Positions 27,073 through 37,960 of a DNA stretch of 64,000 nt are shown piece after piece. This DNA is from Paraspadella gotoi. Taxonomy: Eukaryota > Chaetognatha. A model generated the notes under the pieces. That model was not told the origin of the DNA and did not search any database. It saw only the letters and a program-made list of their open reading frames with translations. The stretch covers positions 4,906,152 to 4,970,151 of the forward strand of contig CM119270.1 in the NCBI GenBank assembly GCA_051294375.1. The letters are read 5' to 3'. The position numbers and the translations under genes were made by a program. The first letter of the stretch is position 1; each line of letters begins with the position of its first letter.

Positions 27073-28054
27073 NNNNNNNNNNNNNNNNNNNNNNNNNNNN
27101 NNNNNNNNNNNNNNNNNNNNNNNNNNNNNNNNNNNNNNNNNNNNNNNNNNNNNNNNNNNNNNNNNNNNNNNNNNNNNNNNNNNNNNNNNNNNNNNNNNNN
27201 NNNNNNNNNNNNNNNNNNNNNNNNNNNNNNNNNNNNNNNNNNNNNNNNNNNNNNNNNNNNNNNNNNNNNNNNNNNNNNNNNNNNNNNNNNNNNNNNNNNN
27301 NNNNNNNNNNNNNNNNNNNNNNNNNNNNNNNNNNNNNNNNNNNNNNNNNNNNNNNNNNNNNNNNNNNNNNNNNNNNNNNNNNNNNNNNNNNNNNNNNNNN
27401 NNNNNNNNNNNNNNNNNNNNNNNNNNNNNNNNNNNNNNNNNNNNNNNNNNNNNNNNNNNNNNNNNNNNNNNNNNNNNNNNNNNNNNNNNNNNNNNNNNNN
27501 NNNNNNNNNNNNNNNNNNNNNNNNNNNNNNNNNNNNNNNNNNNNNNNNNNNNNNNNNNNNNNNNNNNNNNNNNNNNNNNNNNNNNNNNNNNNNNNNNNNN
27601 NNNNNNNNNNNNNNNNNNNNNNNNNNNNNNNNNNNNNNNNNNNNNNNNNNNNNNNNNNNNNNNNNNNNNNNNNNNNNNNNNNNNNNNNNNNNNNNNNNNN
27701 NNNNNNNNNNNNNNNNNNNNNNNNNNNNNNNNNNNNNNNNNNNNNNNNNNNNNNNNNNNNNNNNNNNNNNNNNNNNNNNNNNNNNNNNNNNNNNNNNNNN
27801 NNNNNNNNNNNNNNNNNNNNNNNNNNNNNNNNNNNNNNNNNNNNNNNNNNNNNNNNNNNNNNNNNNNNNNNNNNNNNNNNNNNNNNNNNNNNNNNNNNNN
27901 NNNNNNNNNNNNNNNNNNNNNNNNNNNNNNNNNNNNNNNNNNNNNNNNNNNNNNNNNNNNNNNNNNNNNNNNNNNNNNNNNNNNNNNNNNNNNNNNNNNN
28001 NNNNNNNNNNNNNNNNNNNNNNNNNNNNNNNNNNNNNNNNNNNNNNNNNNNNNN
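27073..28054. other. Assembly gap, 982 N
   Basis: The left flank (to 27072) is the inverse of sequence from 37965 onward and the right flank (from 28055) is the inverse of sequence ending near 37090. The missing DNA should therefore be close to the reverse complement of about 37095-37960. Confidence 0.9.
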
Positions 28055-28702
28055 TGAAAAAGCAATTCATACTAACATTTATGACAAAATTTGAATAAGT
28101 TATGGGTAAAGTTCTGTTATGGAAATTAGAAAACAAATGCAGCCAAGTTGACAAAAAAACAATCAGATGGTAATAATATTAAACTTTTCTTACGGTAAAA
28201 TATACATTTTTCTAAAACTTTTTTTTTCGTCTCGAATTAATGCAACTTTTGGCGCCCGTGAATTGGATCTTGGAAACCAAATTATGGCTCGAGAGGTCAA
28301 CTAGAGGTCACAAAATATTGACCAATGAAGTTGAGACTGACCCTTCAAAAGGGAACCGACCCCAATGACGAGACTGGTTCCGACGGGCCATTGGAAACGA
28401 TGCTGCCAGAGATGGTCGCAGATAAAACTGATCTAGTGATTTGGACGATCAATTCCAATTTCGTAAAAACCGGACCCGCTTCGTAAATATTTTCATAAAA
28501 CCGGTTTTCGTCTTCGTTAAATCGAGTCTTCGTTTAAATCGTTTAAATCGTTTAAATCTAGACTCATTAGATTCTCGGTTTGATAATCGATGAATATATT
28601 TGTCTAAAAGGTGCGTCGCCCTGCTAATTAAAAGCCTGAATCTATACTAATTTACTTTTATCTCGTTTTGCCGGCAGAGTTCAACGGCCGAGAGAGAGAG
28701 AG

Positions 28703-28757
<55 letters not shown>

Positions 28758-29056
28758 TTTTAATGGCCGTTGGCTTTCCCGCGCTCTTGTCTTTACGATT
28801 ACGGATCGACATTCCTCCACAATTTCATGAGTTTCGAGTGGGCGGACCAAAAGTTGACTTCCGAGTTGACGAGAGAAAAACCTATTTCACCCTAATGATG
28901 CGACATGCGGGAACATCTCAGGGGGAAGAAAAACTGATTTAATTTGGAGATTCACTTGGGAAAAACCGAACCAAACGAAAACTTGTCAATGATATTTAAT
29001 AGAGAACAAAGTTTTATTTTGCAAACGATTTATTTAATAATAAAAAACGGTCATGT
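28055..29056 (+). repeat. Inverted repeat arm (pairs with 36.03-37.09 kb)
   Basis: This is the mirror of 36030-37090, including GGTCAGTCTCAACTTC (reverse complement here near 28330), the GA microsatellite (28691-28753, CT on the other arm) and CGGCCGTTGAACTC. Differences are mostly one-base indels. No exon was recognised. Confidence 0.85.
28691..28753. repeat. (GA)n microsatellite
   Basis: GA dinucleotides; the counterpart at 36350-36422 is on the other strand and much more interrupted. Confidence 0.95.
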
Positions 29057-29081
29057 NNNNNNNNNNNNNNNNNNNNNNNNN
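29057..29081. other. Assembly gap, exactly 25 N
   Basis: To the right (29082-31000) the sequence becomes a direct copy of 34.19-35.87 kb, a change of relationship at the gap. Confidence 0.98.
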
Positions 29082-31000
29082 AAAAGAGAGAGGAGTATAT
29101 GCTCTGTCTTCCGATCATCAAGGCGCAATCTCTCTGTCCTCTGCTCATCGGCGTGCGTATCGCTTTGTGCGTTGTTCATAGTATGGAGCGCACGTATGTT
29201 CTCTCGTCGGAACGCGAATCCGGATACTTGCACCGATGCTGCTCGATGAAATATAACAATTTCAGTCAAACATCATAGTAATACTTCGCGCCTATAAACT
29301 TATGTCTTTTTGTCCAAATAAATGGTAAGAAATTACTTTTATTTGATTTTATTGAGTTTCCTTCTCCGGGATTATTTTGGATCGATCACTTTGACTCGCA
29401 AACCCTTTTTTTGTTCTCGACGACGATCAGGAGTGTCTTATACGCGATTTTCAGCCTGTGCATCGCAGTTGGCGACGTCGAGCCTATGATTCATAGTTTC
29501 CCTTTTATGATTACCATTAGTGTAGATTAAAGTAGAAAAAAAAATTAGTGCATGTATGAAAAGATTATTTGTTTTTTTTGGCGAGTGGGGATTCATTAAC
29601 CTTGTGTTTAATTTTTATAAATAATGTAACATTTGATTTCAAAATAAAAACAATGATGCATAGCCAAACTTTTATATTTATCTAATGATGTGCGTGAAAA
29701 CTACAAGCTATTTTGAGGCCAATCAAGCCCAATCATATGTCTTTGCAAGTATCAAAACCAATAGTAAAAAATAAAGGAACTCGCTTTCCTATTATATGGC
29801 GGTCAACTACAGATCACAAGAGTCAAAATCGCCGGTGAAGTAATATTGATAAAGAATAAAGATTGGTTGTTCTTGCGAATGATGCAATTACAGTGGGATG
29901 TAATTAGTGATTGGTCGTTGCATTTGATCGTTAAACTAAATGCATTAATTATTGATTGTTTTGTTTTATTTTTGATAGCACATAATATTAGCTATATATG
30001 TTCGAGTTTAACGTCGAGTTTGCAGATTTCCTTTTTGGAATGAAATAACTTTTGATGTTGAAGTCATGTTATGTCTGCGCTTGTAAAGTTAATTCTTTCA
30101 TGTTAAAATATACCTATTGTGATGTGAATGGCGATTGTTGATGTGGTGATTCGGATTCGATTTCGAGTTTTAACACTCCAGGCTCGCTTACACTTTCGTG
30201 TCGTTCGGCCCAGGATTACTTGACGAGTTCCCTCGCCTTGTGCACTCTGGGCGGCCGCCGTCGCGACCCGTCGGGCCCGATTACAACGATCACAGTTCTC
30301 AATCGATCTTTATGATCGTGGCTGATCGCGGGCATTGCGGTCGGCTAGTGGCGCCGGGAGCCGCGGCGATGATATCCGAATTCGGTGATCGCGTAATCAA
30401 AATAACATCTGGACGTCATTTTGACGATATTATGCCCCTTTTTTTTGTTCGATTTGTATGTACCTTTTTCTGTCTTTATCTAGTTGATGGCGGTTATCTT
30501 TTTCTGATTCACATATTTTGATCTTCATTTTCTCAACTTAATATGAATCTGTTTTCTAACTCTTATTTTTGTTATTTTAGACAAATAATTGATATATTTT
30601 TGTTAATTATTTGTTCTTCGAAGTGAACAATGTGACCCTAATACGCCTTCATTATTATTGATTCTCTTACGCTTTTACGAGCATCAATTGATCCTCTGAC
30701 TCGACATTTTGCTGAGCGATCGATCCGGTTTAGAGATCAATCAAAGGAATCATGTTAATCTCAATGTAGGCGCAGAGCGCAATCGTTCAGACACTGAACA
30801 TCCTCACCATCGCAATTATGAAAACCTGCTTCCAAACTTCGAACTTGGCTCTTCTGTACCCGCTTGACCTCGGGAGTAAAGCAAACAACATTCGGTCTTG
30901 TGTAAACTGAAACGAGACGCCAAAAAGGAGTTGACTGTCAATATTCAAAATCTTCAACAACTAGTATTTCGTGCTATTAACGATTAATGTAGGGTAGTTG
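29082..31000 (+). repeat. Direct copy of 34.19-35.87 kb
   Basis: Same order and strand as 34190-35870. Landmarks are ATGCTCTGTCTTCC, GGATTATTTTGGATCGATC, CCAATCATATGTC, GATTACAACGATC and GGAGCCGCGGCGATGAT (30357 and 35279). The copies are rich in indels relative to each other. A GC-rich core (30200-30370) stays open in one frame here, but the frame is not kept in the copy, so I do not call a CDS. Confidence 0.8.
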
Positions 31001-32224
31001 GATTTCAGAGACTGGTATTATGTGAGCGGATCGGATTGTATAGATAAGCGCTAGGAGGCGTGAGTTAATTTATTATCGTATTGGCAAGCAAACTGAATTT
31101 TCATTCAGAACAAATAGAAGAAAAGACGGTCATGTAGCGTCAGCGTTACGCCGTAGCATTCCGCAGTCACGGATGGCGATCCCTCCTCACACATATATAT
31201 GGGGACTGAGAGACACGAGCGCAATATGATTAGTTAAAGAGCGAGAGATGTTATACCAGAGCTGTAGGGATGTAGCAGCTGGGGAGCTGTGAATCGGCCA
31301 AGAACAGAGAATCGACGCTGAAGTGAGTATTAATGCCAAATTGGTTCGGAAAATGACGTCGGCGTTTTTCAAACTGAAATAAAACTAACGACTTTTTCCG
31401 GCATTTAAAAAAAAAAGGTTGTGAAAAATATTTATCAAATATCTTTTTAATTTCAAAAAGAGGTAATCATAAAAGGAAATTGAATCATGTCGAGTCGCCA
31501 ACTGCGATGACAGCTAAATCGCGATAAAACTCGATCGCGCGAGAAAAAAAAAAGGGGTTTGGAGTCAAAGGATCGATCCAAAAATCCCGAGAAGGAAAAA
31601 TAAAATCAAAAAAGAATCTTACCATTTTTGGACAAAAACAAATTTAGGCCGAAGTTTATATATTTTGTTAAATTGTTTATTTCGATCGAGCGGTCGTTCG
31701 GTCGACGGAGAAAACGTGCGTTGAACAACGACAAGCGATAGAGAGAGAGAGAGACAGAGAGATGGATGGAGGGAGACAGAGATAGAGACGAATTTGTCTA
31801 CGCTACCGAAGGAACCGAGTGACACAGCGAACTGGCGTAGTGGTTGTGAGGAGTGGACGACGACGACGTCGACGACGAAGACGATGAGGGCGACGACGAG
31901 AACGACGGCGGCCGACATTTAAATATCCCTCCGCGGTGCCAGTATAGACGAGAGAGAGTCGGAAGAGAGAGAGGAGAGAGATAGGAGAGAGAAGAGAGAG
32001 GAGAGGAGAGAGATAGAAGAGAAGATGAGAGGACACGAGAGAGAGAGAAGAGAATCGAAATATAGTCACCGGACACGTAAATAATTCTGCCCGACTAGAA
32101 TAACAGATTTCATTAAACACTCCATCAATTACGTCGCCCAATATTCCAAACATATATTATTTCTTTTTTGATTCCGAAACTACTTTTGTGTCACGGAGGC
32201 AGAAGGAGCGACGCGGCGATCTCA

Positions 32225-32370
32225 GTTCGCGCCGTAGTTTTCCTCTCCCTGATTGGTCGAGAATCGAGTTCCGAGCGATGATTAGCCGAACAGAAAAGGA
32301 ATCCCGCCGGCATTGGACGATAGAGCGGCGCGCAACGTGATTGGCTGGAAGATTCCGCAATGCGCAAACG
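32225..32370. promoter_or_regulatory. Possible promoter: clustered inverted CCAAT boxes
   Basis: Three ATTGG motifs (in CTGATTGGTCG, GGCATTGGACG and GTGATTGGCTGG) lie within 100 bp of GC-rich sequence. The cluster recurs on the mirror arm at about 33630-33750. Close CCAAT boxes are common in TATA-less promoters. No exon downstream was identified, so this stays tentative. Confidence 0.25.
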
Positions 32371-32379
32371 TAGAACTAG

Positions 32380-32507
<128 letters not shown>

Positions 32508-32750
32508 CACCTGCACCGATAGGAGAGGCGCTCTGAGAGAGAAATGCGTCCGATGGCATAAGACGCCAAAAGTGGAACCAAAGAATTATAAAGGAAGGAA
32601 GGGATGTGGCGCTGAGGAGATGAAGGGGGCGAATCATGAAAGGATGGCATCGTGGGAAGGAGGCGAAAGTAGACATGGACAGAAGACGAGCGGTTGCGGA
32701 GAGACACGTTCCCGGGGGCACATGCGGAAATCTGGAGATGGAGACAATGG

Positions 32751-32803
<53 letters not shown>

Positions 32804-32897
32804 CTCTGCGACGAAGACGGCAACCAGAGCCGAAACTGGAGTCTCGACGATCGAAATTTAAAAACAAACTGCGGTGCCGCAGGGTCGGCAGGGGCCG

Positions 32898-32922
32898 NNN
32901 NNNNNNNNNNNNNNNNNNNNNN
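32898..32922. other. Assembly gap, exactly 25 N, at a fold point
   Basis: The centre of the inverted repeat 31.4-34.5 kb. The right contig adds an unpaired spacer (32923-33105: a CT run, then CTGCGG repeats) before the mirror arm starts. Confidence 0.98.
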
Positions 32923-33104
32923 TCTCTCTCTCTCTCTCTCTCTCTCTGTCATCTCTCTCTCTCTCTCTCTATTCTCCTCTACTCTCTCTCTTTTTATTTT
33001 CTTTCTAAGAAATCCGCTCCCATATAAAGCGGTTCCTCCCGCCGCTCTCTTGGCCTATCCCAGCATCGGCTGCTTCTGCAGCACCTGCGGCCCCCTGCGG
33101 CCCC

Positions 33105-34530
33105 TGCCGACCCTGCGGCAGCGCAGTTTGTTTTTTAAATTTCGATCGTCGAGACTCCAGTCTTCGGCCTCTGGTTGCCTGTCTTCGTCGCAGAGCTTTC
33201 TCTTTCTCTCCTCCCTTCTCTTCCCCTCTTTATCTCTCTCTCTCTCTCTCTCCTCGCTCTCTCTCTCTCCTTTCTCAGCCTCTCTGCCCAGTTGTCTCCA
33301 TCTCCAGATTTCCGCATGTGCCCCGGAACGTGTGTCTCTCCGCAACACGCTTCGTTTCTGTCCATTCTACTTTGCCTCCTTCCCACGATGCATCCTTTTC
33401 ATGATTCGGCCCCTTCATCTCCTCAGCGCCACAGTCTCCTTCCTTCCTTTATAATTCTTTGTTCCACTCTTTGGCGTCTTATGCATCGGCACGCATTTCT
33501 CTCTCAAGAGCGCCTCTCCTATCGGTGCAGGTGGCGAGAGCAGAGAGAGAGGAGAGAGAGAGTAGAGAGAGAGAGAGAGAGTAGAGAGAGAGAGAGAGAG
33601 AGAGAGAGAACCTAGTTCTACGTTTGGCGCATTGCGGAATCTCCAGCCAATCAACGTTGCGCGCCGCTCTATCGTCCAATGCCCCCCGCGCGGGATTCCT
33701 TTCTGTTCGGGCTATCATCGCTCGGAACTCGATTCTCTGACAACAATCAGGGAGAGGAAACTACGGCGGGTCGAACTGAGATCGCCGCGCTAGCTCCTTC
33801 TGCGCCTCGTGACACAAAAGTAGTTCGGAATAAAAAGAAATAAAATGTTTGGAATATTGGGCGACGTAATTGGATGGAGTGTTTTAATGAACTCTGTTAT
33901 TCTAGTCGCAGATTAATTTACGTGTCCGGTGACTATATTTCGATTCTCTCTCTCCTCGTGCTTCTCTCTCTCTCTCTTCCCTCTTCTATCTCTCTTCTCT
34001 CTCCTCTCTCTCTTCCATCTCTTCTCTCGTCATACTGGCACCGCGGAGGGATATTTAAATGTCGGCCGCCGTCGTTATCGTCGTCGTCCGCCCTCATCGC
34101 TTCCGTCGTCTTACGTCCCGTCGTCGTCCCACTCCTCATCAACCACTACGCCAGTTCGCGTGTGTCACTCGTTCTTCGGTAGCGTAGACAATTCGTCTCT
34201 ATGCTCTGTTCCCTCCATCCCATCTCTCTGTCTCTCTCTCTCTCGTATCGCTGTCGTTGTTCACGCACGTTTTTCCGTCGACGAACGACCTCGCTCGTGA
34301 TCGAAATAAAAACAATTTAAAACAAAATATTAACTTCGGCCTAAATTTGTTTTTGTCCAAAAATGGTTAAGATTCTTTTTTTGATTTTATTTTTGCCTTC
34401 TCAGGGATTTTTGGATCGATCTTTGGACCCAAACGCCCTTTTTTTTTTCTCTCGGCGCGGATCGAGGTTTTATCGCGATTTTAGCTGTCATGCGCAGTTT
34501 GGCGACTCGACATGATTCAATTTCCTTTTA
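33105..34530 (-). repeat. Inverted repeat arm (mirror of 31.4-32.9 kb)
   Basis: This arm begins at CCGACCCTGCGGCAGCGCAG, opposite 32870-32890, and runs outward in reverse order. It carries the mirrored CCAAT cluster and CT/GA tracts. Indel differences are dense. Confidence 0.85.
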
Positions 34531-35990
34531 TGATTACCTTATGTATAAAAGAGGAAAAAAAAATTAGCATGTATAAAGATTTTTTTTTTTTTGGTCAGTG
34601 GGCATTCATTAACCTTTTGTTTAATTTTTATAAATATTACCTGATTTCAAAAAAAAAAAATGATAAGGCAATTTTATTTTATATGATGTGCGTGAAATAA
34701 ACTAATTTGACCAATCAAAGCCAATCATGTCATATCAATTCAAACCAATAGAAAAAATAAAGAACTCCTTTTCCTATTAAGGCGGATCAACTCACAGAAG
34801 AGGCAAATCCGCCGGTGAGTAATTTGATAAAAATTGGTTGTTACTGCAATGATCATTACAGTGGGTGTAATTACGATTGCGTTGCTTGACTTTAATGTTA
34901 ATTGAATTTTTTTTTTTTTTTGATCCAATATTTATTATTATGTTGAGTTTAAAACGTCCAGTTGCGATTTCCTTTTGGAATAAAAATACTTTGTAGTTGA
35001 AGTCATTAGTTCTCGCTTGTAAAATATTTTCATGTTAAATATACTTGTGATTGTGAATATGCGATTTGATGTATTGTGACTGGTGTCGGTTCGATTCGAT
35101 TTAACCTCGCCGCCTCGCTTCATTCTTTTCGTGTCGTCGCCCAGTACCTGACGATGTTCCTCGCCTGTGCCCCTCTTGGGGCACCGCGTCCGCGCCCCGT
35201 CGTGGCCCGATACAACGATCCAGTTCTCAATCGACTTATTCTGTGGTTGCGCCGGGGCAGCGTCGGCAGTGGGCGCCGGGGAGCCGCGGCGATGATCGAT
35301 TCGGTGACGCGTATCAAAATACAATCTGGCGTCATTTTTGACAATAATTCCTTTTTTTGTTCGATTTGTCTGTACCCTTTTTCTGTCCTATTTTATCTAA
35401 GTTGGGCGGTTATCTTCTCTGATTAATATTTGTCTTTTTTCTCTTCACTTAAATGATCTGTTTTCTCTACTCTTATTTTTTTATATTTTTATGAAATGAT
35501 TGATATATTTTTGTTTTAATTTTTTTCTTGAAGTGAAATGTGACGCCAACACGCTTTTTTATTGATTCTCTTAACGCTTTTTACGGCATTATGAATCCCT
35601 CTTGACGCCGAATTTGGCTGAGCGATACGACGGTTTAGGATCAATCAAAGGATCCATTTAATCTCATGTGGGCAAAGAGACGCAATCCGGTTCAGAATAG
35701 AACTCCTCCATCCAATTATGAAAACCTGCTTTCCAAATTCCGAAACTTGCTCTTCTGTAAACGCGCTGCCTCGCGGAAGTAAAGCAACAACATTCGGTTC
35801 TTGTGTAAAACCTGAACGAGATGCAAACAGGATTGATGCAATATTTCACAAAATTCTTCACAACTAGTATTACGTGTATTAAATTTTATTGTTTCAACTT
35901 TCTTTTCGTTGCGCGTTGATAATTAACGAGAAAACAAAGTTTTTTATTCGTTGCAAGCAACGATTTTCTTTAACAATAAAAAAACGACAT
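34190..35990 (+). repeat. Direct copy of 29.0-31.0 kb
   Basis: See 29082-31000. At its right end (35915-35990) it also carries a short direct copy of 28.99-29.05 kb, then folds back after about 50 bp. Confidence 0.75.
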
Positions 35991-36029
35991 CACTTTGCTG
36001 ATGAGACTCGAAAACCAAATGGTCGAAAA

Positions 36030-37095
36030 CAATGACCGTTTTTTTATTATAAATATCGTTTTGCAAAAAAAAAAAAATAAATAAAATAAAATTGTTCTCT
36101 ATTAAATTTCATTGACAAGTTTTCGTTTGGTTCGGTTTTTTCCGCAAGTGAATCTTCCAAATTAAATCAATTTCTCTTCCCCCTGAGATGTTCCCGCATG
36201 TCGATCATTAGGGTGAAATAGGTTTTTTCTCGTCAACTCGGAATTTCAACTTTTGGTCGCGCCAACTCCGAAACTCATGAAATTGTGGAGGAATGTCGAT
36301 CGCGTAATCGTAAAGACAAGAGCGCGGAAAGCCAACGGTCATTAAAGAAACTCTCCTCTCTCTCTCTCTCATCTCCTCACTCGATCTCTCTCTCTCATCT
36401 CTCTCTCTCCTTCTCTCTCTCTCCGGCCGTTGAACTCTGCGGCAAAACGAGATTAAAAGTAAATTAGTAATGATTCGCTTTAATTAAGCAGGGCGATCGC
36501 ACCTTAAGACAAATATATTCATCGATTATCAAACTGGAGAATCTAATGAGTTCTAGATTTAAAACAATTTAAAAAACGATTTAAACGAAAGAAAAAACCT
36601 CGGAATTTTAACGAAGACGGAAAACCGGTTTTATGAAAATATTTACGAAGCGGGTCGGTTTTTAACGAGCAATTTGGGAAATTTATTCGTCCAAATACTA
36701 GATCGGTTTATCTGCGCACCAATCTCTGGCAGCATCGTTTCCATGCCCGTTCGGTCAACCAGTCTCGTCATTTTGGGGTCGGTTCCCTTTTGAAGGGTCA
36801 GTCTCAACTTCGTTGGTTAATATTTTGTGACCTCGAGTTGACCTCTCGAGCCATAATTCGGTTTCCAAAGATCCAATTCACGGGCGCCAAAAGTTGCATT
36901 AATTTCGAGACAGAAAAAAAGTTTTAAAAAAAATGTTATATTTTACCGTAAGAAAAGTTTAATATTATTACCATCTGATTGGTTTTAGTTGTCCAACTTA
37001 CTGCATTTGTTTTCTAATTTCCATAACAGAACTTTTAACCATAACTTGGTCCAAATTTGTCAATAAATGTTAGTATGAATTGCTTTTTCACAATT
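36030..37095 (-). repeat. Inverted repeat arm (mirror of 28.06-29.06 kb)
   Basis: Runs from the inverted AGAACAAAG/TTTGCAAA segment to GAATTGCTTTTTCA, the reverse complement of 28055-28068. Confidence 0.85.
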
Positions 37096-37960
37096 TGAAG
37101 GTATTTTCATCGTCTTCGTTGTCGTCGTCGTCGTGTTAATTCGGATTTCTCCGGCATTTTGCACGGTCGGCGTCCTTCCAAGGGCCCACTTTGATTTTTC
37201 GCCGCCCGTTGCAGCAACCGAGAATGAAGGAGGAGAGAAGAGGAACAGATGGAGCAGGAAGGAAAAGAGAGAGAAACAGGGGCGAGCGGTGAAAAGAAAG
37301 AAGAGTAGTTGATTTGCAAGTATTTAGTGACTCCGAAAGAGAAAGTGAGAGGAGAGAGGAGGGAGAGGAGAGAGGGATTGGCTTCTCGTTTCCGCAAGGC
37401 GTCAACATTTTCGAAGCCAATGGAAAACTTCAATTGATTTTTTCTCCCCCTTTTTTTTCTCCAGTTTAGGGATGAAGATATATTAATAAAGAGAAGGAAA
37501 AGAAGGGATTTGCCGGGCCAAAAAAAGTAGGATGAACTATTTAAATTCTTCGAATATCTTTATCAAGACGAGGTCGTCCGAGACATAACGTGACGTTACA
37601 AACGAATAGGTGATGGTTTTAAACCTTCGTTTAAACGAACGCAACTTTCATGAACGGAAAAAGCCGGGGTCCTACTATTCTTCCCTTTAAAAAAAAAGGG
37701 GGATCTCGGCTCAATCGATGTTTCAAAGTCTTGGAAGGGGGAGGGGTTAAGGGGGGCGTGCCTTCGCATCTCAGAGGAGGAAGAGACCCGCGACGGGCGC
37801 CCGCCCTCGATTTCGCTCGAAACCTCCATCAATATTATCGACAATAACCCGCGTGAACGTTGAAGGGGGTTTGGTGTGGGGGGGGGGTAACGGGGGTGGG
37901 TGGACACGGTGCGAAAGGGGGGGGAGTGAGAGAAAGAAGGGACATTAAGGGAGAGGAAAA
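37096..37960. other. Single-copy segment opposite the 982-N gap
   Basis: This is the counterpart of the unsequenced gap 27073-28054. It holds a CGT run (37120-37135), A/G-rich sequence (37220-37375) and G-rich homopolymer blocks (37737-37760, 37865-37925). No gene was recognised. Confidence 0.6.

Noticed and set aside
27016-28154. Open frames of about 350 codons
   Set aside because: They run through the 982-N gap; almost every residue is unknown.
30198-30521. 107-codon GC-rich open frame
   Set aside because: The direct copy at 35.1-35.4 kb does not keep the frame or the residues, so coding is not supported.
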